A stretch of 5,766 nt of DNA from Pseudomonadota bacterium (GTDB taxonomy: Bacteria > Pseudomonadota > Alphaproteobacteria > Acetobacterales > Acetobacteraceae), in assembly GCA_021808985.1 (NCBI GenBank), contig JAKBAQ010000182.1:1-5766 (forward strand), given 5' to 3'. Position numbers and translations under genes: made by a program. A model generated the notes under the pieces. That model saw nothing but the letters and a program-made list of their open reading frames with translations. It was not told where the DNA came from and searched no databases. This document shows, in pieces, positions 1 through 5,244 of the stretch; the stretch's first letter is position 1, and every line of letters begins with the position of its first letter.

Positions 1-5
1 TCGAA

Positions 6-458
6 ATGAACGCACTTGCCCGACTGGGGATGGTCTCGGAGTCTCCGAGCGAAAACCAGACGACAACGGTCTCCGTGGAGCCGGCTAAAGACTATTTCGT
101 GGAACGCGACGGCATCAAATATGCCGGCATGCATTTGTTGATCGACCTTTGGGGCGCGTCGAATCTCGACAGTCCGGCGCTGATCGATGAGACTCTGTGC
201 GCCGGAGCGGTTGAGGCGGGCGCCACCATATTGCACCACCATTTCCACCACTTCACCCCCAATGGCGGCGTTAGCGGCGTGGTGGTGCTGGCGGAGAGCC
301 ATATCTCCATCCATACCTGGCCGGAGCGCAATTTCGCGGCGCTGGACGTGTTCATGTGCGGCGTGTGCGACCCCTACAAGGTCATCCCCTTCCTGCGCGC
401 GGCGTTCAAGCCCGCGCATGTGCAGGTTAACGAGCAGAAGCGCGGGCTGATCGCCTAA
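6..458 (+). CDS. speD: S-adenosylmethionine decarboxylase proenzyme (class 1B, pyruvoyl-dependent)
   Basis: A cytoplasmic enzyme that decarboxylates S-adenosylmethionine to the aminopropyl donor for spermidine synthesis. The 150-residue product carries the self-processing motif ESHISIHTWPE at residues 97-107. Cleavage is expected between Glu97 and Ser98, giving an N-terminal beta chain of 97 residues and a 53-residue alpha chain that begins with the pyruvoyl group. Ser98, His103 and Cys118 have the same spacing as the Ser63/His68/Cys83 set known from the Thermotoga class 1B enzyme, so all three key residues are present. The conserved segment HHFTPNGGVSG lies at residues 81-91. The protein is about 25-30 residues longer at the N-terminus than the short class 1B enzymes. 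The extra part looks flexible, and an internal ATG lies at codon 9. The ATG at base 6 is accepted because the frame is open and coding-like from there, but its ribosome binding site would lie outside the window. It is followed on the same strand by speE, which uses its product. Confidence 0.95.
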   Translation: MNALARLGMVSESPSENQTTTVSVEPAKDYFVERDGIKYAGMHLLIDLWGASNLDSPALIDETLCAGAVEAGATILHHHFHHFTPNGGVSGVVVLAESHISIHTWPERNFAALDVFMCGVCDPYKVIPFLRAAFKPAHVQVNEQKRGLIA

Positions 459-468
459 CGCGGCGCCC

Positions 469-494
469 GGCCAGGGGGTTTTGCCCCCTGGGCC
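469..494 (+). other. GC-rich hairpin in the speD-speE spacer
   Basis: Thirteen bases after the speD stop, CCAGGGGG (471-478) and CCCCCTGG (484-491) form a perfect 8-bp stem around a TTTTG loop. With one bulged G the stem can be extended by the GGCC pairs at 469-472 and 491-494. No run of T follows, so it is not a textbook intrinsic terminator. It could slow or partly stop transcription between speD and speE, or protect an mRNA 3' end. The rest of the 459-585 spacer is GC-rich and has no convincing promoter: a TTATAT at 506-511 lacks a well-spaced -35 partner. Confidence 0.4.
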
Positions 495-574
495 TCCCGG
501 ACATCTTATATCGGATACAGGAGCCAGCCCGCGCCGCGCGCGGGGGGCCTTCCTGCTTGACCAACTAACGCAAT

Positions 575-580
575 GGGGAA
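575..580 (+). promoter_or_regulatory. Ribosome binding site of speE
   Basis: The sequence GGGGAA lies five bases before the ATG at 586. It is the best Shine-Dalgarno match in the spacer, and it decides the start of speE in favour of this ATG rather than the TTG at 481, from which the same frame is also open. Confidence 0.6.
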
Positions 581-585
581 CGTTG

Positions 586-1449
586 ATGACCGATACCTGG
601 TTGAATGAGACTCTCTACCCTGATTGGGGCCAGCGCTTCCGCTTCGTGCGCCAGCTGGCGCGCGTGAAGAGCGCGTTTCAGGACATCGCGGTGTTCGAGA
701 CCGAGAGCCATGGCCGCGTGCTGACACTGGATGGCGTTATCCAGATCACCGAGCGCGATGAGTTCGTGTATCAGGAGATGCTGACGCATGTGCCGCTGCT
801 GGCGCATGGCAGTGCCAAGAACGTGCTGATTATCGGCGCGGGCGATGGCGGCGTGCTGAAGCATGTGCTGATGCACAAGGGGGTTGAGCGCGCGGTGATG
901 GCCGAGATCGACGGCGAGGTGATCCGCCTGTCCAAGGAGTTCCTGCCCGGTATTGGCGGGGATGCCTGGAGCGACCCGCGCGCCGAGGTGATCGTGGGCG
1001 ATGGCATTGATTACGTGAAGCGCGCGCCGGCCGGCTCGTTCGACGTGATCATCGTGGATTCGACCGACCCGATCGGCGTGGGCGAGGTGCTGTTCACCGA
1101 TGAGTTCTACCAGAACGCGGCGCGGATTCTCAGCGCCAGCGGGCTGATCGTGAACCAGTGCGGCGTGCCCTTCATGCAGGCGGACGAGCTGCGCGAGACC
1201 TCCGCCCGCCGGGCGCAGTTCTTCCCGCATGTGACCGCTTATGTCGCCGCGGTGCCGACCTATGTGGGCGGGTACATGACCCTGGGCTGGGCGGGCAAGG
1301 ATGCCTCGCTGACGCAGCTTTCAGCGGAGGTGATCGCCCAGCGCGCCGAGGTCGCGGGCATCGCGGGCAAGAGCGAGTACTGGACGCCGCATGTGCATGT
1401 GGCGGCGTTCTGGCTGCCGCCCTACATCGCGCGTCATCTGCCGGCCTGA
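586..1449 (+). CDS. speE: Spermidine synthase (polyamine aminopropyltransferase)
   Basis: Transfers the aminopropyl group of decarboxylated SAM to putrescine, giving spermidine and methylthioadenosine, in the cytoplasm. The 287-residue length is normal for bacterial SpeE. Visible family motifs, in order: the N-terminal beta domain with LTLDGVIQ (47-53) and RDEFVYQEM (57-65); the nucleotide-binding loop IIGAGDGG (82-89); AEID (106-109), which contacts the donor; VGDG (137-140); the catalytic stretch VDSTDPIG (157-164), whose Asp158 and Asp161 match the usual proton-accepting and substrate-binding aspartates; LFTDEFYQ (169-176); and VPTYVGGYMT (223-232). The glycine loop has Ala85 where GGGDGG is more common. 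Gln63 stands where E. coli has His, but Gln also occurs in eukaryotic enzymes. The ATG start is supported by its ribosome binding site and by the beginning of family homology. The upstream extension is a proline- and arginine-rich reading of the spacer. The last 16 bases overlap the end of rfbH on the other strand. Confidence 0.96.
   Translation: MTDTWLNETLYPDWGQRFRFVRQLARVKSAFQDIAVFETESHGRVLTLDGVIQITERDEFVYQEMLTHVPLLAHGSAKNVLIIGAGDGGVLKHVLMHKGVERAVMAEIDGEVIRLSKEFLPGIGGDAWSDPRAEVIVGDGIDYVKRAPAGSFDVIIVDSTDPIGVGEVLFTDEFYQNAARILSASGLIVNQCGVPFMQADELRETSARRAQFFPHVTAYVAAVPTYVGGYMTLGWAGKDASLTQLSAEVIAQRAEVAGIAGKSEYWTPHVHVAAFWLPPYIARHLPA
1434..1449. other. Tail-to-tail overlap of speE and rfbH
   Basis: The last five codons and stop of speE (plus strand, TGA at 1447-1449) and the end of rfbH (minus strand, TGA at 1434-1436) share these 16 bases. 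No hairpin with a T-run is visible on either side, so transcripts of the two convergent units probably overlap at their 3' ends or depend on a terminator that is not sequence-obvious. Confidence 0.85.
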
Positions 1450-2756
1450 GTTAAGAAGCCCGCGAAAGAGTCCAGCACATGAGCGATATGTGCTGGGCCG
1501 AGCGCCGGGTACACGCCGATCCAGAAGGTTGAGGTCATGACCAGGTCGGCATTGGGCGTGGCGCCGCAAATCCGGAAATTCTGCCCCCGCATGTAAGGCT
1601 GGTGGACGAGGTTGCCGCCGAAGAGATAGCGCGTGGCGATGCGCGCCTGGTGCAGGTGCGCCACCAGCGCATCGCGCGTGAAGGGCGCGCCGGGGCGCAC
1701 GGTGAGCGGAAAGCCGAACCAGGAGGGTTCCGCCTTCGCGGTGGCCTCTGGCAGGATGAGGAATTCCTCGAATGCCTGCAGCCCCGCGCGCAGGGCGGCG
1801 AAGTTGCGGCGGCGGCTGGCGATGAAGCCATCCAGCCGGTCCAGCTGGCTGACGCCGATGGCGGCCTGCAGGTCGGTCATCTTCAGGTTATAGCCGAGAT
1901 GGCTGTAGATGTATTTATGGTCATAGCCCTCGGGCAGGCCGCCGAGCTGCCAGCCGAAGCGTTTCTTGCAGGTATTGTCATTGCCTGGCGGGCACCAGCA
2001 GTCGCGCCCCCAGTCGCGCAATGATTCCAGGATTCGCTTGTAGGTGCTGGATTTGGTGAAAACCGCGCCGCCCTCGCCGGTGGTGATATGGTGGGCGGGA
2101 TAGAAGCTGAGCGTGCCGATTTCGCCAAAGCCGCCCACGGCCTGCCCATCGTAGCGGGCGCCCAGGGCGTCGCAGCAATCCTCCACCACGCGCAGGCCGT
2201 GCTGGCGGGCCAGCGCCATCACGGCGTCAAGGTCGAACGGGTTGCCCAGCGTATGCGCGAGCATGATGGCGCGGGTGCGCGGGGTGACCGCGGCGGCCAT
2301 CGCCGCGATGTCAATATTGTAGGTGGGCAGCGAGACATCGACGAACACGGGGACCAGGCCGTTCTGCAGAATCGGGTTCACCGTGGTCGGGAAGCCGGTG
2401 GCGCAGGTGATGACCTCATCGCCGGGCTTAAGCGCCTCGGGCCCGAGCGAGGGGCTGGTGAGCGCGGTGAGCGCGAGCAGGTTGGCCGAGGAGCCGGAAT
2501 TGACCGTGAGGGCGTAGCGGCTCTCCAGCGTGGCGGCCAGCCTGGCCTCGAACGTATCGTTGAAGCGCCCGGTGGTGAGCCAGAATTCCAGCGCGGAATC
2601 CACGAGGTTCACCATTTCCGGGGCGCCGTAGAGCTTGCCGGAGACAGGCACGGGCGAGCGCGCGGGGTTGAAGGGCGGCTGGGCGTGCGCCAGCTCCGCA
2701 TAACGCGCGGTTAGCCGCAGGATTTCCGCGCGCAGGTCTTCCGCTTCGCTGCTCAT
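1434..2756 (-). CDS. rfbH: CDP-4-keto-6-deoxy-D-glucose 3-dehydrase (E1), DegT/DnrJ/EryC1/StrS fold
   Basis: PMP- and iron-sulfur-dependent enzyme that removes the C-3 hydroxyl of CDP-4-keto-6-deoxyglucose, the defining step of CDP-3,6-dideoxyhexose synthesis (also called ddhC or ascC). The 440-residue protein has the aminotransferase fold with NSGSSANLLALTALTSP (86-102), TTGRFND (61-67) and AHTLGNPFDL (167-176). The usual PLP-binding lysine is replaced by His223 in SFYPAHHITTGEGGAV (217-232), the hallmark that separates E1 from true aminotransferases. Cys195, Cys253, Cys255 and Cys263 match the C-X57-C-X1-C-X7-C [2Fe-2S] motif described for the Yersinia enzyme exactly. FWIGVYP lies near the C-terminus (411-417). 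The ATG overlaps the rfbG stop as ATGA, implying translational coupling; upstream there is only a distant GAGG. It is the last gene of the rfbFGH operon. No electron-donating E3 reductase is next to it. The frame is intact and full length. Confidence 0.95.
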   Translation of the reverse strand: MSSEAEDLRAEILRLTARYAELAHAQPPFNPARSPVPVSGKLYGAPEMVNLVDSALEFWLTTGRFNDTFEARLAATLESRYALTVNSGSSANLLALTALTSPSLGPEALKPGDEVITCATGFPTTVNPILQNGLVPVFVDVSLPTYNIDIAAMAAAVTPRTRAIMLAHTLGNPFDLDAVMALARQHGLRVVEDCCDALGARYDGQAVGGFGEIGTLSFYPAHHITTGEGGAVFTKSSTYKRILESLRDWGRDCWCPPGNDNTCKKRFGWQLGGLPEGYDHKYIYSHLGYNLKMTDLQAAIGVSQLDRLDGFIASRRRNFAALRAGLQAFEEFLILPEATAKAEPSWFGFPLTVRPGAPFTRDALVAHLHQARIATRYLFGGNLVHQPYMRGQNFRICGATPNADLVMTSTFWIGVYPALGPAHIAHVLDSFAGFLTQAGR

Positions 2757-3811
2757 GCTGTTTCATACGCCTCGATCTGGGATTGCGTGAATGCCGCCAT
2801 GTCGCCGCCGGCGCGGTGGTGCTGGTACCATGCCACCGTGGCGGCGAGCGCCTGGGGCAGCGCCCAGCCGGGGCGCCAGCCAAGCTCGCGCCGGGCTTTC
2901 CCTGAGTCCAGCCGCAGCACCGGGGCTTCATGCGGCGCGGCTTGCGGCGGCGCGGCCTGCCAGGCCGCACCCTTGCCCCAGAGCTGGCAGATTTCCGCCG
3001 CCAGCGTTGCCACCGGCACCTCGCTCGCCGGGTCGGGGCCGAAATTCCAGCTTGCGCGCGCGGCGGGCGGGGCGCGCCACAAATGCTCCGCCGCCAGGAG
3101 ATAGCCGCAGAGCGGGTCCAGCACATGCTGCCAGGGGCGCACCGCCGCCGGGTTGCGCAGCAGCAGCGGCTCGCCCGCGAAAATGCCGCGGAAGAAATCC
3201 GGCACCAGCCGGTCGGCCGCCCAGTCGCCCCCGCCGATGACATTGCCGCTGCGCACGGTGGCGATTCTCTGGTGCGCGGGCATGGGAAAGGCGGCGGTGA
3301 GCAGCTCGGCGCAGGCCTTGCTGGCGCTGTAGGGGTCGCCCCCGCCGAGGGGGCTGGCTTCATCATGCCGGGCGGTGCGGCTTTCGGCGTATACCTTGTC
3401 GCTGGTGACGATGAGGATAACCCGCGCGGTGGGAATGTGCCGCGCCGCCTCCAGCAGGTTCGCCGTGCCCATGACATTGGTGGCGAAGGTTTCCACCGGG
3501 GCGGCGTAGGAGGCGCGCACCAGCGGCTGGGCGGCCAGATGCAGCACGATCTCCGGCTGGAAGGCCGCCATGGCCGCGCGCAGGGCTGGCGCGTCGCGCA
3601 CATCGCCCAGCTGGTGCGCGCACCGCGCGGCCACCTGGCAGAGGCTGAAGAAATCCGGCGTGGTGGCGGGCGGCAGGGCGTAGCCGCGCACCGTGGCGCC
3701 CAGCCGGGCCAGCCAGAGCGTGAGCCAGCCGCCCTTGAAGCCGGTATGCCCGGTGAGCAACACGCGCTTGCCGGCCCAGAAGGCCGGGCTTGGCTGGGTC
3801 AGCCCCGCCAT
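2753..3811 (-). CDS. rfbG: CDP-glucose 4,6-dehydratase (extended short-chain dehydrogenase/reductase)
   Basis: NAD-dependent enzyme that converts CDP-glucose to CDP-4-keto-6-deoxyglucose, the substrate of RfbH (also called ddhB). The 352-residue product begins with a Rossmann fold. The dinucleotide loop GHTGFKGGWL (21-30) is typical of CDP-glucose dehydratases. HLAAQPLVRASY (91-102) and TNVMGTANLLEA (111-122) follow. The active site is visible as TSDK (136-139), with Asp138-Lys139 where dTDP-glucose dehydratases have Asp-Glu, and as YSASK with Tyr161 and Lys165. SGNVIGGGDWAADRLVPD (188-205) is the conserved sugar-nucleotide region. The segment after TSDK (VYAESRTARHDEASPLGG) does not carry the ENREWxWGYRE stretch of the enteric enzymes and is about one residue shorter. 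The start ATG lies inside the end of rfbF (13-base overlap) and the stop overlaps the rfbH start, so translation is probably coupled. The Shine-Dalgarno match is weak. Confidence 0.92.
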   Translation of the reverse strand: MAGLTQPSPAFWAGKRVLLTGHTGFKGGWLTLWLARLGATVRGYALPPATTPDFFSLCQVAARCAHQLGDVRDAPALRAAMAAFQPEIVLHLAAQPLVRASYAAPVETFATNVMGTANLLEAARHIPTARVILIVTSDKVYAESRTARHDEASPLGGGDPYSASKACAELLTAAFPMPAHQRIATVRSGNVIGGGDWAADRLVPDFFRGIFAGEPLLLRNPAAVRPWQHVLDPLCGYLLAAEHLWRAPPAARASWNFGPDPASEVPVATLAAEICQLWGKGAAWQAAPPQAAPHEAPVLRLDSGKARRELGWRPGWALPQALAATVAWYQHHRAGGDMAAFTQSQIEAYETA

Positions 3812-4602
3812 GTCATCCAGGGGGCGGTGCCGGTTTCACAAAAATGGTCCAGCTGCATGCGGTCGCGCAGCGTGTCCATCGGCTGCCAGAAGCCGTGGTG
3901 GCGGTAGGCCATCAGCTCGCCCGCGGCGGCGAGCTTTTCCATCGGCTCCTTTTCCCACAGTGTGGCGTCACCCTCTATCAGATCCAGCGCCGGGGGCGAG
4001 AGCACGAAGAACCCGCCGCTGATGAGGCCGGCTTCCTCGGCCGGTTTTTCCTCGAAACGGTCCACCAGCTCGCCCGCCAGGTGCAGCGCGCCAAAGCGCG
4101 CCAGGGGCCGCACGGCGGTGACGGTGGCGAGCCTGCCATGCGCGCGGTGGAAGCGCAGCGCCGCGCCGATGTCGATATCAGCCACGGCGTCGCCATAGGT
4201 CATGCAGAAGAGCGGGTCGTCGCCCAGATATTTGCGGATTTTCGCGAGCCGGCCGCCGGTTTGCGTCTCCAGCCCGGTTTCCACCAGCGTCACGCGCCAG
4301 TCCTCGGCCTCGCTGCGGTGGATGGTGACGCCTGAGCGCAGGTCCACCGTGATGTCGCTGGAGTGCAGATTGTAGTTGTAGAAATACTCCTTGATCCGCG
4401 CGCCCTTGTAGCCGAGGCAGATGATGAAATCCTCGACGCCGTGCTGGGCGTAGATTTTCATGATGTGCCACAGGATGGGGCGGCCGCCGATCTCGACCAT
4501 CGGCTTGGGCTTGGTGTCGGTTTCCTCCGAGAGCCGCGAGCCGCGCCCGCCCGCCAGGATCACGGCCTTCACCCCGCGCAACGGCAAAGCCTCATCTGTC
4601 AT
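3799..4602 (-). CDS. rfbF: Glucose-1-phosphate cytidylyltransferase
   Basis: Makes CDP-glucose and pyrophosphate from CTP and alpha-D-glucose 1-phosphate, the entry step of the CDP-3,6-dideoxyhexose route (also called ddhA). The 267-residue length is close to the roughly 257 of the Salmonella enzyme, the excess being about ten N-terminal residues. Features include the nucleotidyltransferase signature LAGGRGSRLSEE (16-27), KPKPMVEIGG (31-40), PILWHIMKIY (42-51), DFIICLGYKG (58-67), TGGRL (115-119), and the metal-binding Asp138 in TYGDAVADID, where enteric enzymes read TYGDGVAD. RFGAL (169-173), EEKP (184-187), ISGGFFVL (194-201) and FWQPMDTLRD (238-247) follow. Together these are more specific for RfbF than for RmlA-type enzymes. 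The ATG at 4602 is chosen because GGAA lies eight bases upstream; a GTG at codon 11 has no well-placed site. It is the first gene of the overlapping rfbFGH trio and starts 35 bases after marR. Confidence 0.95.
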   Translation of the reverse strand: MTDEALPLRGVKAVILAGGRGSRLSEETDTKPKPMVEIGGRPILWHIMKIYAQHGVEDFIICLGYKGARIKEYFYNYNLHSSDITVDLRSGVTIHRSEAEDWRVTLVETGLETQTGGRLAKIRKYLGDDPLFCMTYGDAVADIDIGAALRFHRAHGRLATVTAVRPLARFGALHLAGELVDRFEEKPAEEAGLISGGFFVLSPPALDLIEGDATLWEKEPMEKLAAAGELMAYRHHGFWQPMDTLRDRMQLDHFCETGTAPWMTWRG

Positions 4603-4637
4603 GGCGCTGATTCCGTTTGGTTACACTATTGGCATGG
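4603..4637 (-). promoter_or_regulatory. marR-rfbF junction with rfbF ribosome binding site
   Basis: This is the only gap between the regulator and the sugar operon. It holds a GGAA Shine-Dalgarno element (4611-4614, minus strand) before the rfbF ATG. No terminator hairpin is visible, so readthrough from marR is plausible. A TTGACG at 4658-4663, inside the 3' end of marR, resembles a -35 box, but nothing at the right distance looks like a -10 box. A private rfbF promoter is therefore not established. Confidence 0.4.
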
Positions 4638-5168
4638 CTAAGGCTTCCGGCCGCGGGCGTCAATTTCAGGCGGCGCGGCATCGGCCAGGCTGGCGCGGAA
4701 ATGGTCCGCCAGGCGGGTGAGCAGCTTCGCCAGAGTCTCGCTGCCCTTGATGCCGAGCACGCGGTTGATCTCCTCGGTCAGCCCTTGTGTCTCGCGGTGG
4801 AAAAAAACCTCCAGCGCGCGCCCCTTGGGCGTGAGATCGACCATGACGACGCGGCGGTCCTCGGTGGATTGCCGCCGCAGCACCAGGCCCCGGCCCTCGA
4901 GCCGTTTGACGGTCTGCCCAACCGTGGCGTTGCCGATATCAAGCCGCATCGACAATTCAGTTTGCGAGAGCGGGGCGGCGCGCCACAGCTCATGCAGCAC
5001 ATAGGCGCCCGCCGGATGCACGCCGCTTTCAGCCACCCGGTTGAGGAAGCTGGTGGTCTGCAGCCGCGCCGCCACCTGGAGCATGTAGGCGGCACCGGTC
5101 TTCACCGGGTCCATCTCAGGCTTTTCGGCGCCGCCGGGCCTTCCCTCATTCACGCTGCGCGGCAACAC
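4638..5168 (-). CDS. MarR-family transcriptional regulator
   Basis: A DNA-binding regulator of the MarR family, expected to act as a dimer and often released from DNA by small aromatic, phenolic or CoA-linked ligands. The 176-residue product has the family winged helix-turn-helix. Helices lie around LSQTELSMRLDI (67-78), and the recognition helix around NATVGQTVKRLEGRGLV (80-96). The wing holds STEDRRVVMVDLTPKG (101-116), whose DRR and LTPKG are the classic MarR signature. Helices before and after it form the dimerization domain. The start is uncertain. The longest frame begins with GTG at 5168, but GGGAG is better spaced for the adjacent TTG at 5165. An ATG at 5114 would give 158 residues, close to the usual size, but has no clear ribosome site. 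It lies downstream of a crotonase gene and immediately upstream of rfbF. Its targets cannot be read from the sequence; self-regulation, control of the crotonase and control of rfbFGH are all possible. Confidence 0.9.
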   Translation of the reverse strand: MLPRSVNEGRPGGAEKPEMDPVKTGAAYMLQVAARLQTTSFLNRVAESGVHPAGAYVLHELWRAAPLSQTELSMRLDIGNATVGQTVKRLEGRGLVLRRQSTEDRRVVMVDLTPKGRALEVFFHRETQGLTEEINRVLGIKGSETLAKLLTRLADHFRASLADAAPPEIDARGRKP

Positions 5169-5244
5169 CTGCTCCCTGCCCGGTTCACATAATCGCCTTG
5201 CTTTATCAGCTGGATTGCCAAATGCAACGCATGGCCCCGGGATA
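5169..5244 (-). promoter_or_regulatory. Crotonase-marR intergenic region, possible marR promoter/operator
   Basis: This 76-base gap is less GC-rich than its surroundings. Read on the minus strand it has TTGCAT and TTGGCA as -35-like sequences and GATAAA and GATTAT as -10-like ones, but no pair has ideal spacing. An imperfect palindrome, TTGC-N5-GCAA at 5215-5227, could be half of a MarR-type operator, though such short symmetry occurs by chance. A purine-rich AGGGAG (5172-5177) serves as the marR ribosome binding site. Confidence 0.3.
5172..5177 (-). promoter_or_regulatory. Ribosome binding site of marR
   Basis: AGGGAG on the minus strand lies three bases before the GTG at 5168 and six bases before the next codon, TTG at 5165. 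The spacing favours initiation at TTG 5165, or a tight initiation at the GTG, over the ATG at 5114, which has no comparable element. Confidence 0.45.

Noticed and set aside
557..562. TTGACC as a -35 box for a speE promoter
   Set aside because: No -10-like sequence lies 16-18 bases downstream, and any transcript would start past the speE ATG.
481..585. Longer SpeE starting at the TTG at 481
   Set aside because: The extra 35 residues are Pro/Gly/Arg-rich, overlap the hairpin and have no family likeness. The ATG at 586 has a GGGGAA ribosome site, and SpeE homology begins there.
565..1230. 221-codon frame antisense to speE
   Set aside because: It is His- and Leu-rich with no domain and is fully explained by the codon bias of speE on the opposite strand.
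1434..2756. Ordinary DegT-type sugar aminotransferase
   Set aside because: The PLP lysine is replaced by histidine and the iron-sulfur cysteine motif is complete, which identifies the E1 dehydrase subgroup instead.
2428..3603. 391-codon minus-strand frame overlapping rfbG and rfbH
   Set aside because: The composition is extreme in Arg, Pro and Ala, there is no recognisable motif, and it lies out of frame over two well-supported genes.
2930..3907. 325-codon open frame on the plus strand opposite rfbG and rfbF
   Set aside because: It is a shadow of high-GC coding on the other strand: the product is Gly/Arg/Ala/Gln-rich with no domain, while the minus strand encodes clear RfbG and RfbF.
1434..4602. 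Recently acquired genomic island carrying rfbFGH
   Set aside because: Base composition and codon use look like the flanking genes, and no tRNA, integrase, transposase or repeat boundary is visible in the window.
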